DNA of 38,492 bases from Embleya scabrispora DSM 41855 (lineage in GTDB: Bacteria > Actinomycetota > Actinomycetes > Streptomycetales > Streptomycetaceae). Below are positions 8,496 through 16,682 of the stretch, piece after piece. The notes under the pieces were generated by a model that saw only the letters and a program-made list of their open reading frames with translations, was not told where the DNA came from and did no database searches. Positions within the stretch are counted from its first letter, which is position 1, and each line of letters opens with the position of its first letter. The position numbers were made by a program, and so were the translations under genes. The stretch spans positions 1-38,492 of the forward strand of contig NZ_KB889717.1 of the NCBI RefSeq assembly GCF_000372745.1, in the 5' to 3' direction.

Positions 8496-9389
8496 ATGAC
8501 GGCGGGTACCAACGGTGAACCTGAAGACCCGTACGGGTACCTCTATCGGCCGGCGCCGGGTGAGGAAGCGGCCGAGGGGACAGGGACGACCGGTGCGTAC
8601 GGTTCTTCCGCCAACCGCATGATGCCGCAATACGTGCAGGTCGGGCAGATGAATTACGCGCAGCCCCCGGCACACACGCAGCCCCAGGCGGCGATTCCCG
8701 CGCAACACGAACACGGCGGCGCGCAATCACCGCCGCAGTCCCCGCCGCCGCGTGACGGGAGTGGTGGCGGTGGGCGTGGCGCGATGATCGGTGCGGCGGT
8801 GGCGATCGTGCTCGTGATCGCGGTGATCGCCGGCGTGCTGTTGATGCGCGGCAACGACGACAAGGACAAGAAGGCGTCGCCGACCACGCCCGGTGCGGGA
8901 CGAACCACCGCCGCCCCGTCGCAGACGCCGCCGCCGTCCTCGGCGCCCTCGACGGCTGCCGGTGGCAAGTTCGCGGTGCAGGAGGCGGAGGACGCCTCGC
9001 CCAGCGGTGGCGCGGTCGCGGTGGCGGGCGTGCCCAACTCGACCGGCAGCGGCATGATCGACATGCAGGCGCCCGGTTCGACCGTGACGGTGAAGCTGAC
9101 CGCGCCCAAGGCCGGTTCGTACTACCTGGCCGTGCGCTACGTCAACGCCGGGCCCAAGGACGACATCCAGAGCCTGTCGATCATGGTCAACGGGACCGAC
9201 TCGAAGAAGAAGTCGAACCTGAAGTCCTGGGGCACGCCGAACAGCGTCACCGGCACCTGGAACAACGTGACCCTGGTCGACGGGACCAACGAGGTCGCAC
9301 TCACCTGCGCGGCCGGCGACAAGTGCAAGGTCGCGCTGGACCAGATCTGGCTGTCCGACCAGAAGCCGGACTTCAACAAGAAGGACTGA
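8496..9389 (+). CDS. membrane-anchored CBM35/CBM6-like carbohydrate-binding protein
   Basis: A 297-aa protein in three parts. There is a Pro/Gln/Gly-rich cytoplasmic N-terminus (1-93) containing DPYGYLYRPAPGEE. A single membrane segment, AMIGAAVAIVLVIAVIAGVL, lies at about 96-115 and is followed by NDDKDKK. A Ser/Thr/Pro linker then leads to a C-terminal beta-sandwich domain (about 157-290). That domain begins VQEAEDASPSGGA and contains GSYYLAVRYVNAG and VALDQIWLSD, the pattern of CBM35/CBM6 modules. It probably displays a glycan-binding module outside the membrane; the ligand is unknown. The ATG at 8496 is chosen for its AGGGAGGA site seven bases upstream. Its last 17 bp overlap the end of the convergent SAM hydrolase gene. 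Confidence 0.8.
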   Translation: MTAGTNGEPEDPYGYLYRPAPGEEAAEGTGTTGAYGSSANRMMPQYVQVGQMNYAQPPAHTQPQAAIPAQHEHGGAQSPPQSPPPRDGSGGGGRGAMIGAAVAIVLVIAVIAGVLLMRGNDDKDKKASPTTPGAGRTTAAPSQTPPPSSAPSTAAGGKFAVQEAEDASPSGGAVAVAGVPNSTGSGMIDMQAPGSTVTVKLTAPKAGSYYLAVRYVNAGPKDDIQSLSIMVNGTDSKKKSNLKSWGTPNSVTGTWNNVTLVDGTNEVALTCAAGDKCKVALDQIWLSDQKPDFNKKD

Positions 9390-10143
9390 CCCGGACCGGG
9401 TCCCCGGCCCGCACGCCCAGCAGGCGGGCCGCGTCGCCGCCGTTGACCGAGATGGCCAGCAGACCGGCGGAGTCCTCGTAGCCGACGAGTTCCCCCGCGG
9501 GCACCTCGCCGAAGGTGTTCCGCAGGGGAACCGGGTACGCGCGTTCGCCCACCTCGACCCGAAGCACGTCGGCGCCGGCGAAGTCCGCCACGGAGTGCGC
9601 GAGTTGCACGTTGCCGAAGTGGTCGACGGCGAGCACCTCGCCGGGCGCCGGGGCGGGCAGCTCGACGGGGCCGCCCGCGGGCGGGCCGACCTCGGCGAGC
9701 GGCGTGCCGAGCGCGAGATGGGCGGCGACCGGCGCGAACACGTCCCGGCCGTGGAAGGTCCGGGAGACCTTCGCCAGGGTGAGCGCGGGGTTGGCGATCT
9801 CGCGGATCTCCTCGACGCCGCCCAACGCGTGCGCGGCCCACGGGAGCAGGCCGTTGTCCGGTCCGACCAGCAGATGGCCGCCCGCGCGCAGCACGATCGC
9901 CCGCCGCGCGGTGCCCACGCCGGGGTCGACCACCGCGACGTGCACGCTGCCCGCCGGAAACCAGGGCACGGTCTGGGCCAGCACCAGTGCGCCGCGTCGC
10001 ACGTCGCCGGCCGGCACCAGGTGGCTCACGTCCACGACCGGTACGCCGGGCGCGAGGCCGGCGATCACGCCGTGGCACGCGGCCACGAAGCCGTCGGCGA
10101 GCCCGTAGTCGGTGGTGAAGGTGATCCGGCGGGAAGTGGCCAT
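9373..10143 (-). CDS. SAM hydroxide adenosyltransferase (SAM hydrolase, DUF62)
   Basis: A 256-aa enzyme of the DUF62 family, related to fluorinase and chlorinase but hydrolysing S-adenosylmethionine to adenosine and methionine. Signature segments are TTDYGL (10-15), VDPGVG (72-77), GPDNGLL (94-100) and TFHGRDVFAP (129-138), which holds the Arg-Asp pair. DHFGNVQL follows at the start of the C-terminal domain. The fluorinase/chlorinase-specific insertion loop is not evident, so a hydrolase is the better call. No ribosome site is visible; TAGCTT (10150-10155, minus strand) lies six bases before the ATG, pointing to a leaderless message. The 3' end overlaps the convergent CBM gene by 17 bp. Confidence 0.88.
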   Translation of the reverse strand: MATSRRITFTTDYGLADGFVAACHGVIAGLAPGVPVVDVSHLVPAGDVRRGALVLAQTVPWFPAGSVHVAVVDPGVGTARRAIVLRAGGHLLVGPDNGLLPWAAHALGGVEEIREIANPALTLAKVSRTFHGRDVFAPVAAHLALGTPLAEVGPPAGGPVELPAPAPGEVLAVDHFGNVQLAHSVADFAGADVLRVEVGERAYPVPLRNTFGEVPAGELVGYEDSAGLLAISVNGGDAARLLGVRAGDPVRVSPSC

Positions 10144-10152
10144 TCCCGGAAG

Positions 10153-10500
10153 CTACCCGGTGACGGCCGCGTTCTGCCCGATCACGTCGGCGAGTTCGGC
10201 CAGGATCCGGCGCTTGGGCCGGGCGCCGACGAACTGCCGTATCGGCTCGCCGTCGCGAAAGACCATGAAGGTCGGCATGGACAACACCCCGTAGCGGGCG
10301 GCGGTACCCGGATTGCGGTCGACGTCGAGCTTGGCCACCGCCAGGCCCGGCTCCTCGATCGCGATCTGCTCCAGCACCGGCTCCATCTGCCGGCACGGAC
10401 CGCACCATTCGGCGGTGAACTCGACCAGTGTCGGGCGGTCGGCGCGCAGCACGGCGGTGTCGAAGTCGGCGTCGGTGGCGTCGTGCACGTTCTTGCTCAT
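10153..10500 (-). CDS. thioredoxin
   Basis: A 115-aa single-domain thioredoxin, a cytoplasmic disulfide reductase. The active site WCGPC is at residues 32-36, in LVEFTAEWCGPCRQM, and the cis-proline loop SMPTFMVF is present. Length and motifs are normal. The start ATG overlaps the stop of the upstream MerR gene as ATGA, and AAGGAG lies six bases upstream, so the two are translationally coupled. The pairing suggests a redox- or thiol-responsive operon. No thioredoxin reductase gene is nearby. Confidence 0.93.
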   Translation of the reverse strand: MSKNVHDATDADFDTAVLRADRPTLVEFTAEWCGPCRQMEPVLEQIAIEEPGLAVAKLDVDRNPGTAARYGVLSMPTFMVFRDGEPIRQFVGARPKRRILAELADVIGQNAAVTG

Positions 10501-10973
10501 CGGGACTCCTTGGCGAGTGGGCCGGCGGTCAGCGCACAACGGGCCTCCGGCGGGTCGGGCAGGGCGGCGGCGGCCGCGGCGGCCGGTGTGGCGGGCCGGT
10601 CGACGCGCTCGCCACCGGCGTGCGCGCGTTCGGTCTGGTCGAGTTGGGCGACCAGATGGGCCCGGATGCCCTGCATGCGATCGATACAGGCGTCGAGTTC
10701 GGCGAGCTTGCGCCGGTAGACCGCGACCGACGCGGGGCACTCGTCGCCCGCGTCGTGCCCGGCGCGCAGGCACTCCACGAACGGACGGGTCTCCTCCAGA
10801 TCGAAGCCGATGCCCAGGAGCGCGCGGATCTCGCGGACCAGCCGGGCATCGTCCTCGTCGTAGTCGCGGTACCCGCTGCTGTTGCGCCGAGCGGACAGCA
10901 GACCGCGTTCCTCGTAGTAGCGCAGGGTTCGGGTGCTGGTCCCCGCGCGCTCCGCCAGTTCTCCGATGCGCAT
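10497..10973 (-). CDS. MerR-family transcriptional regulator
   Basis: A 158-aa regulator with the MerR N-terminal winged helix (RIGELAERAGTSTRTLRYYEE, residues 2-22; then NSSGYRDYDEDDARLV), followed by a coiled-coil helix. Four cysteines (68, 79, 96, 146) lie outside the DNA-binding domain, so thiol, metal or oxidant sensing is possible, though no standard metal-site spacing is recognised. It is coupled (ATGA) to a thioredoxin gene. There is no Shine-Dalgarno; TACCGT (10981-10986, minus strand) lies seven bases before the ATG, so the transcript is probably leaderless. The C-terminus is Ala/Pro-rich. Confidence 0.9.
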   Translation of the reverse strand: MRIGELAERAGTSTRTLRYYEERGLLSARRNSSGYRDYDEDDARLVREIRALLGIGFDLEETRPFVECLRAGHDAGDECPASVAVYRRKLAELDACIDRMQGIRAHLVAQLDQTERAHAGGERVDRPATPAAAAAAALPDPPEARCALTAGPLAKESR

Positions 10974-10980
10974 GTCCGAA

Positions 10981-11007
10981 ACGGTAGACCTTGACGTTGA
11001 CGTGAAG
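10981..11007 (-). promoter_or_regulatory. promoter and imperfect palindrome upstream of the MerR-thioredoxin operon
   Basis: A TACCGT -10-like hexamer (10981-10986) sits seven bases before the MerR ATG. Immediately upstream, 10990-11007 reads CTTGACGTTGACGTGAAG, in which seven of nine bases per half are symmetric. MerR regulators bind such dyads between the -35 and -10 elements, so autoregulation at this site is a reasonable inference. Confidence 0.45.
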
Positions 11008-11048
11008 GCCAGAGGCGTCGGGGCGGCACCGGCGAGTGCCGGGCGGAC

Positions 11049-11076
11049 GCCGGCCGGGCGCCCGGGCCCGGCCGGC
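11049..11076 (-). terminator. strong GC hairpin after the GH65 gene
   Basis: A perfect 11-bp stem, GCCGGCCGGGC / GCCCGGCCGGC, with a 6-nt loop begins 15 bp past the GH65 stop. There is no T-run, as is common for actinomycete terminators. It would separate the phosphorylase operon from the MerR-thioredoxin promoter. Confidence 0.55.
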
Positions 11077-11091
11077 GGGTGGGGCTTGCGA

Positions 11092-13476
11092 TCAGCCCGG
11101 GGTCGGGCCCGTGGGGTGGGTGTCGGGGACACTCTGGCGGTGCGCCGGGGCACGGCCGGGGGGCTGGCTGGGCGGGGTGTCCCGAGTGAGCGGCGGGATG
11201 TCCAGGGTTATCGGCTTGCCCGGGATCAGTACGTGCTGCTCGCCGTGGTGCAGTATCGGCAGCTCGTCGCCCTCGCGCAGCGTGTATGTGGTGTGCTCGT
11301 GGGTGGTCTCCACCCGCAGCCGGGCACCGCGTACCGACAGCGAGAACGCCAGCCCGGTCAGGCCGACCGGCAGACGCGGCTTGAACGACATGCACTCGCC
11401 GTGGTCGCGCAGCCCACCGAAGCCCGCGACCAGCGCCACGCAGGTGCCCGCGAGGGAGGCCATGTGCAGACCGTCCTTGGTGTTCTTGGCCAGGTCGTGC
11501 AGGTCCATCAGGGCGGCCTCGGCGGTGTAGTCCAGGGCCAGTTCGAGGTGGCCGACCTCGGCCGCCATGACCGCCTGCGTGCAGGCCGACAGGGACGAGT
11601 CGCGGACGGTCAAGGTCTCGTAGTAGTCGAAGTTGCGGCGCTTCTGCTCGTCGGTGAACGCGTCCCCGCGCACCTGCATGGCCAGTACCAGGTCGGCCTG
11701 CTTGACCACCTGCTTGCGGTAGATGTCGAAGTACGGGTAGTGCAGCATCAGCGGATAGTGGTCGGGCGGGGTGTTCTCGAAGTCCCATATCCGATGCTTG
11801 GTGAAGCCGTCGGCCTGCGGGTGCACACCCAGGTCCTCGTCGTAGGGGATGTACATCGCGTGCGCCGCGTCGCGCCAGCTCGCGGTCTCCTCGGTGTTCA
11901 CCTCCAGCGCGCGGGCCTCGTGCGGGTGGCGTGCCACCGCGTCGGCCGCGGCCAGCAGGTTGGTCTGCGCCATCAGGTTCGTGAACACGTTGTTGTCGGC
12001 GAGCGCGCTGTACTCGTCCGGGCCGGTCACGCCGTTGATCCGGAACAGGCCCGCCGCGTCGTGGTGGCCCAGCGAGCGCCACATCCGTGCCGTCTCGACC
12101 AGGATCTCCAGGCCGAAGTCGCGCTCGAAGTCCCGGTCGCCGGTGGCCCGTACATAGCGCGCGACGGCGACCGCGATGTCGGCGCCGATGTGGAACGCCG
12201 CGGTGCCCGCCGGCCAATAGCCCGAGCACTCCTCGCCGCGGATCGTCCGCCACGGGAACAGCGCGCCCCTGAGCCCCAGTTGCGCGGCGCGCTCGCGGGC
12301 CAGCGGCAGCGTCGAGTGCCGCCAGCGCAGCGCCTGCGCGACCGCGTGCGGCAGCCCGTAGGTCAGCACGGGCAGGACGAACACCTCGGTGTCCCAGAAG
12401 CAGTGCCCGTCGTATCCGGGACCGGTCAGTCCCTTCGCCGGGATGGCCCGCTCCTCGGCTCGGGCGCCCGCCTGGAGCACGTGGAACATCGCGAACCGCA
12501 CGGCCTGTTGCAGCTCGACGTCGCCCTCGACCTCGATGTCGGAGTTGTCCCAGAACTGCTTCAGGTAGCCGCGCTGTTCGTCGACCAGGCCGTGCCAGCC
12601 GGTGTAGCGCGCGGCGGTCAGCGCGGCGGCGACCTGGTCGCGCAGCGCGGGCAGCGAGCGGGTGGAGGACCAGCCGTACGCGATGTACTTCACGATCCGC
12701 AGCTTCTGCCCGCGGTCGAGCACCGTGGTCACGCTGAAGCGCGCCAGGTCGGCGGCGCTCTCGGCCTCCACGTACATGCTCTCGGGGCCCTCGACCTCGT
12801 GGTCCATGCCCACCGCGACGCGCAGTCCGCTGTGCTCGGTGCGGTGCACCAGGATCGCCTTGCTGCCGTTGTGCGTGTGCTCCTCGGGACGCAGCGGCGC
12901 CTCCAGCACGGCGGCGGCGCGCGGGTCGGCGTTCGGCAGTGGCAGTTCCTCGTTGGTGACCAGCTCCGACTGGAGCACGATCCGGGCCGGGCCGTCTATC
13001 GGTTCGATCTCGTACTCGATCGCGGCGATCGAGCGCTGGGTGAGCGAGACCAACCGCTTGGAGGTGACCCGGACGGTGCGGCCGGCCGGCGATGTCCACA
13101 GCGCGCGGCGGTGCAGGACGCCTTCGCGGAAGTCGATCGAGCGCTCGTGGTCCTGGGTCTGGCCGTAGCGCAGGTCGAACGGCTCGTCGTCGACCAGGAG
13201 TCGGATGATCTTGCCGTTGGTGATGTTGATGACGCTCTGGCCCGACTCGGGGTAGCCGTATCCGGCCTCGGCGTAGGGCAGCGGGCGCAGTTCGAAGACG
13301 CCGTTGAGGTAGGTGCCGGGCAGGCCGTGCGGCTCGCCCTCGTCCAGGTTGGCGCGCAGGCCGATGTGGCCGTTGGAGAGCGCGAACACCGACTCGGACT
13401 GGGGCAGGTGGTCCAGGTCCAGCGTCTGTTCGGTGATCCCCCACGGCTCGACCGTGTAGGGGTGTCCGATGCTCAT
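11092..13476 (-). CDS. GH65 disaccharide phosphorylase (trehalose/maltose/kojibiose type)
   Basis: A 794-aa enzyme of glycoside hydrolase family 65, predicted to cleave an alpha-glucosyl disaccharide with phosphate, giving beta-glucose-1-phosphate and glucose. The N-terminal beta-sandwich begins ALSNGHIGLRANLDEG. The (alpha/alpha)6 barrel carries GYDGHCFWDTEVF and the catalytic acid Glu488 in TGPDEYSALADNNVFTN. A C-terminal segment, FKPRLPVGLTGLAFSLSVRG, is followed by a Pro-rich tail of about 25 residues. The start overlaps the stop of the upstream beta-phosphoglucomutase (ATGA), a pairing that strongly supports the phosphorolytic role because the mutase converts beta-G1P to G6P. Which disaccharide is used cannot be read from the sequence. 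Confidence 0.9.
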   Translation of the reverse strand: MSIGHPYTVEPWGITEQTLDLDHLPQSESVFALSNGHIGLRANLDEGEPHGLPGTYLNGVFELRPLPYAEAGYGYPESGQSVINITNGKIIRLLVDDEPFDLRYGQTQDHERSIDFREGVLHRRALWTSPAGRTVRVTSKRLVSLTQRSIAAIEYEIEPIDGPARIVLQSELVTNEELPLPNADPRAAAVLEAPLRPEEHTHNGSKAILVHRTEHSGLRVAVGMDHEVEGPESMYVEAESAADLARFSVTTVLDRGQKLRIVKYIAYGWSSTRSLPALRDQVAAALTAARYTGWHGLVDEQRGYLKQFWDNSDIEVEGDVELQQAVRFAMFHVLQAGARAEERAIPAKGLTGPGYDGHCFWDTEVFVLPVLTYGLPHAVAQALRWRHSTLPLARERAAQLGLRGALFPWRTIRGEECSGYWPAGTAAFHIGADIAVAVARYVRATGDRDFERDFGLEILVETARMWRSLGHHDAAGLFRINGVTGPDEYSALADNNVFTNLMAQTNLLAAADAVARHPHEARALEVNTEETASWRDAAHAMYIPYDEDLGVHPQADGFTKHRIWDFENTPPDHYPLMLHYPYFDIYRKQVVKQADLVLAMQVRGDAFTDEQKRRNFDYYETLTVRDSSLSACTQAVMAAEVGHLELALDYTAEAALMDLHDLAKNTKDGLHMASLAGTCVALVAGFGGLRDHGECMSFKPRLPVGLTGLAFSLSVRGARLRVETTHEHTTYTLREGDELPILHHGEQHVLIPGKPITLDIPPLTRDTPPSQPPGRAPAHRQSVPDTHPTGPTPG

Positions 13477-14252
13477 GCCGTGCCTTCCGCAGAGGTACGC
13501 TCGCCCGCCGGGTCGCCGGGTCCGGCGTCGAGGAGTTCGTCGAGATCCGTCACGACCACGTCCGCGCCGTGTTTGCACAGCTCCGCGGCCTGACCGACCC
13601 GGTCCACGCCGACCACGTGGCCGAAGTCGCCGGCCCGGCCGGCCGCGACGCCGGCCAGCGCGTCCTCGAACACGGCCGCGTGCGCGGGTGCCACCCCCAA
13701 AGCCTTCGCGCCGGCCAGGAAGGTGTCCGGCGCGGGCTTGCCCGACAGGCCGTCGCGTTTCGCCACCACGCCGTCCACGATCGCATCGAACAGGTCGTGG
13801 ATGCCGGCCGCGCGCAGCACGTCCTCGCAGTTCGCGCTGGAGGACACCACCGCACAGGGCAGCTTCGCCGCGCGCGCGGCATGCACGTAGCGCACCGAGC
13901 CCGGGTAGACCTCCACGCCCCGCTCGTGGATCAGCCGCAACACCATGTCGTTCTTGGCGTTGCTCAGCCCGTGCAGGGTGAACGTCCCGGGTGGGTCGCC
14001 CTCCTCGCCCGCGGGCAGTTCGATGCCGCGCGACTCCAGGAAGGAGCGGGTGCCGTCCAGGCGGGGCTTGCCGTCCACGTACGTGTCGTAGTCGCGTCTC
14101 GGATCGAACGGGGTGAAGTCGGCGCCGTCGCGTTCGCGCAGGTAGTGGTCGAACATCTCCTTCCAGGCGACGCCGTGCACCTTGGCGGTCTGGGTCAAGA
14201 CCCCGTCGAGGTCGAAAAGAAGCGCGTGGATGGTGTTCGGCAGCCCCAACAT
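13473..14252 (-). CDS. pgmB: beta-phosphoglucomutase-like HAD hydrolase
   Basis: A 259-aa HAD-superfamily protein, predicted to convert beta-glucose-1-phosphate to glucose-6-phosphate. Motif I is FDLDGVLT, with the nucleophile Asp14 and acid/base Asp16. Motif II is VVSSSANC, the lysine lies in SGKPAPDTF, and motif III is FEDALAG. The cap region is larger than in short beta-PGMs, as in other actinomycete homologues found with GH65 genes. It is the first gene of a two-gene operon and is translationally coupled to the phosphorylase, which makes the beta-G1P substrate likely. The ATG at 14252 lacks a strong ribosome site, though a G-rich run lies about 13 bases upstream. Confidence 0.87.
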   Translation of the reverse strand: MLGLPNTIHALLFDLDGVLTQTAKVHGVAWKEMFDHYLRERDGADFTPFDPRRDYDTYVDGKPRLDGTRSFLESRGIELPAGEEGDPPGTFTLHGLSNAKNDMVLRLIHERGVEVYPGSVRYVHAARAAKLPCAVVSSSANCEDVLRAAGIHDLFDAIVDGVVAKRDGLSGKPAPDTFLAGAKALGVAPAHAAVFEDALAGVAAGRAGDFGHVVGVDRVGQAAELCKHGADVVVTDLDELLDAGPGDPAGERTSAEGTA

Positions 14253-14401
14253 GGCGGGTTTACTGCCCCCGATGCGGGTTGGTTATCCGTGCCGTGATCT
14301 TTTCGGATGACACCTGGGACGAGATGGCGTGTCACGTGTGGTGCTTGAGCACGTTTTGACCGAAATGAGGTTGAATTCCAGAAGTGGCGCGCGTGGGGCG
14401 G

Positions 14402-15184
14402 CTACCGGACCACATGGCCCGCATTGACCAGGAGCATCTGGCCGGTGATGGCCTTGGCACGGTCCGAGAGGAAGAAGACGACGGCCTCGGCCACGTCGGC
14501 GTCGGTGGCCATTTCGGGCAGGGCCATCGGCGCCACGAGGCCGGCGAGGACCTCCTCGGCCGGCACCCCCGCGGCCTGCGCCTGGTAGTTCACGAAGCCC
14601 TCCACCGGCGGTCCCCACATCCAGCCCGGAGCCACCGAGTTGACCCGGATCCGGTGCGGACCCAATTCGTGGGCGAGGGCGTAGGTGGCGGAGGTGAGCC
14701 CGCCCTTGGAGGCGGCATAGGCCATCTGCGGAGCCTGGGGCGGCGGGGCCAACTGGGACTGGGTGGCGATGAAGACCACCGCGCCGCCGCCGGCCTTGAG
14801 TGCGGGCAGCGCGGCCTTGGTCATCGCCAGGCTGCCGACCAGGTTGACCTCGACCACCCGGCGCAACTCGGCGAAGTCGGTCGCCTCCAGACCGCCGAAC
14901 ACGGTGTCCAGCGCCGCGCAGTTGACCAATCCGTCCACGGCGCCGAAGCGCTCCACCGCGAGGTCGACCAGGGCCCGGCAGGTCTCGTGCTCGGTGATGT
15001 CGGTCACCGCCCAGGCGACCCGCCTGCCGGTGGGATCGACCTCCTCGGCGGTCTTGACCAGGTTGGCCTCGGTTCGCGAGCCGAGCACCACATTGGCGCC
15101 GTCGCGCGCGGCGGCCAGGGCCACCCGGCGGCCGAGACCCGGGCCCACGCCCGAGACGATCACGGTTTTGCCGTCCAGGATCAT
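14402..15184 (-). CDS. short-chain dehydrogenase/reductase
   Basis: A 260-aa classical SDR with an NAD(P)-binding Rossmann fold: glycine motif SGVGPGLG (11-18), NCAA in place of NNAG (88-91), a likely catalytic Ser143, and YxxxK as Tyr156/Lys160 (YAASKGG). The PGWMWGPPVEGF segment forms the substrate lid and the C-terminus ends in GQMLLVNAGHVVR. GGCGGAG precedes the ATG at 15184. The substrate is unknown. The gene appears monocistronic and diverges from the surE-like gene. Confidence 0.88.
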   Translation of the reverse strand: MILDGKTVIVSGVGPGLGRRVALAAARDGANVVLGSRTEANLVKTAEEVDPTGRRVAWAVTDITEHETCRALVDLAVERFGAVDGLVNCAALDTVFGGLEATDFAELRRVVEVNLVGSLAMTKAALPALKAGGGAVVFIATQSQLAPPPQAPQMAYAASKGGLTSATYALAHELGPHRIRVNSVAPGWMWGPPVEGFVNYQAQAAGVPAEEVLAGLVAPMALPEMATDADVAEAVVFFLSDRAKAITGQMLLVNAGHVVR

Positions 15185-15587
15185 CGCAGCTCCGCCCACT
15201 CGTCCCGGCCGAGCCGGTCGGCCCGGCTGATGATCCGTCAGATTACGTTCGGCGCAAGGGCTTTGGCCAGACCCGAGTGACGGAGTGGGGCGGCGCGCCG
15301 GTGGAGCGCGCATCCGGACGAACCACCCGGCTCCGCCCATTGCAATGTCCGACCGATGACCCTATTTTCGCTATCCGCCGGCTGGCACGTGTCGAATCGC
15401 AGGGTGCATTCCGTCCGATACACCCCTCCGTACACGTTGTTCGACCCGAATTTCACTCGACCGTCCCGGTCGGGTCGGTAACGGGTTTCGTGCGGCCGGT
15501 TCCGCTTCACGCACGAATCCAGAGTCGTCGAGCCCCCGGGCGCGACGTTCCTCGGGCGTGCGGACCTTCTTGCCTACGGAGGACGAG
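15185..15587. other. 403-bp divergent intergenic region
   Basis: This lies between the SDR (minus) and the secreted SurE gene (plus). It is less GC-rich than its surroundings, so it probably holds the promoters of both genes. I see no convincing gene or RNA and no strong palindrome. The open frame that begins at 15558 is simply the surE-like gene read from too early a start. Confidence 0.55.
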
Positions 15588-16541
15588 ATGGCCATTTTCG
15601 GCAGGAGACACGTGTTCCCCCTCGCCGCGACCGCGACCGCGGCCGCACTGCTCGCGGCGAGCGCGCCCGCCGCCCTGGCGAGCGACGACGCGCGCGGCAG
15701 CCAGGCGCCGCGCAGGCTCAGCATCCTGATGAGCAACGACGACGGCCAGCAGGGGCCGTTCATCCGCGCGTTGCAGCGGGCGCTCAAGGCGGCCGGCCAC
15801 GACGCGGTGATCGTCGCGCCCGCCACCGACCAGTCCGGCAAGGGCACCGGGATCAACGCGACCCCCGGGTCGATCGTCAAGGCCGCCGAGGTCGAGCCGG
15901 GCATCTGGTCGGTCGAGGGCACTCCCGCCGACTCGGTCTCCTTCGCCCTGGCGAACGTGTTCCGGACCAAGAAGCCCGACCTGGTGGTCACCGGCATCAA
16001 CCCGGGGCAGAACATCGGCGCGACCACGAACCACTCGGGCACGGTCGGTGCCTCGATCACGGCCGCGGAGAAGGGCATCCCGGCGGTCGCGTTCAGCGCC
16101 GAGTACAGCACCGCCGATCCGCGCAACCCGTTCCCGCAGATGGCACAGGCGACGGCGTTCGCGACCCGGTTGGTGGACCGCCTCGCGGCCACCGCGAAGC
16201 GGACCGGTCCGGTGCTTCCCGTGCACACCACGCTCAACGTGAACTACCCGGCCAAGCCGACCGGCCGGGTGGAGACGACCAACGTGGGCGAGGCCGACGC
16301 GCTGAGCGTCAGCTACGTCAAGGACCCGTCCTGCGACACCTGCTACAAGCTCGATCTGGGCCTGGCCTCGGGGGTCACCGAGCCGGTGCGCAACGCGGAC
16401 ACCACCGCGATCGCCCGGGGGTCGGTGTCGATCTCGATGCTGGACGCGGACTGGACGGTGCCGGGTTGGCAGTGGGGGCAGCAGACGCGCCTGTTGGACG
16501 CGGTGGGGGTGCAACTGCGGCTGTCCGGCCTGAAGGCGTGA
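15588..16541 (+). CDS. secreted SurE-like 5'/3'-nucleotidase (acid phosphatase)
   Basis: A 317-aa SurE-family phosphatase with an N-terminal export signal: GRRHVF, a hydrophobic stretch PLAATATAAALLAASAP, and a likely cleavage after ALA at residue 31. The mature part has the SurE metal site SNDDG (49-53), the ATDQSGKGTGI loop, VVTGINPGQNIG and HSGTVGAS. SurE enzymes dephosphorylate nucleoside monophosphates; a secreted form suggests nucleotide or phosphate scavenging. The ATG at 15588 has GGAGGA four bases upstream; the longer frame from 15558 would put charged residues ahead of the signal. A GC-rich terminator follows. Confidence 0.88.
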   Translation: MAIFGRRHVFPLAATATAAALLAASAPAALASDDARGSQAPRRLSILMSNDDGQQGPFIRALQRALKAAGHDAVIVAPATDQSGKGTGINATPGSIVKAAEVEPGIWSVEGTPADSVSFALANVFRTKKPDLVVTGINPGQNIGATTNHSGTVGASITAAEKGIPAVAFSAEYSTADPRNPFPQMAQATAFATRLVDRLAATAKRTGPVLPVHTTLNVNYPAKPTGRVETTNVGEADALSVSYVKDPSCDTCYKLDLGLASGVTEPVRNADTTAIARGSVSISMLDADWTVPGWQWGQQTRLLDAVGVQLRLSGLKA

Positions 16542-16551
16542 CCTCGCGCTG

Positions 16552-16589
16552 ACCCGGGCGGGGCCGGCTTCGGGCGGCCCCGCCCGGGT
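16552..16589. terminator. bidirectional GC hairpin between convergent genes
   Basis: A perfect 14-bp stem, ACCCGGGCGGGGCC / GGCCCCGCCCGGGT, with a 10-nt loop lies 11 bp after the surE-like stop. It can serve the convergent acyltransferase as well. It has no T-run. Confidence 0.65.
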
Positions 16590-16682
16590 GCGGCGCACCG
16601 TCGCACCGGGCCCGACCGGGGGTTTCACGTGGAACCGCGGCGCCGGGCGTCGCGGCCCGGCGGGGGCTCGAAGGCGCGGGTG

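Noticed and set aside
9373-10143. Fluorinase/chlorinase instead of SAM hydrolase
   Set aside because: The additional loop that marks halogenating members is not evident and no organohalogen cluster is near.
10529-13444. Very long antisense frames, e.g. 971 codons over the GH65 gene, 886 codons on the plus strand at 10933-13593, 770 codons at 23560-25872
   Set aside because: Arg/Pro/Gly/Ala-rich shadows of real genes at high GC, with no ribosome sites or domains.
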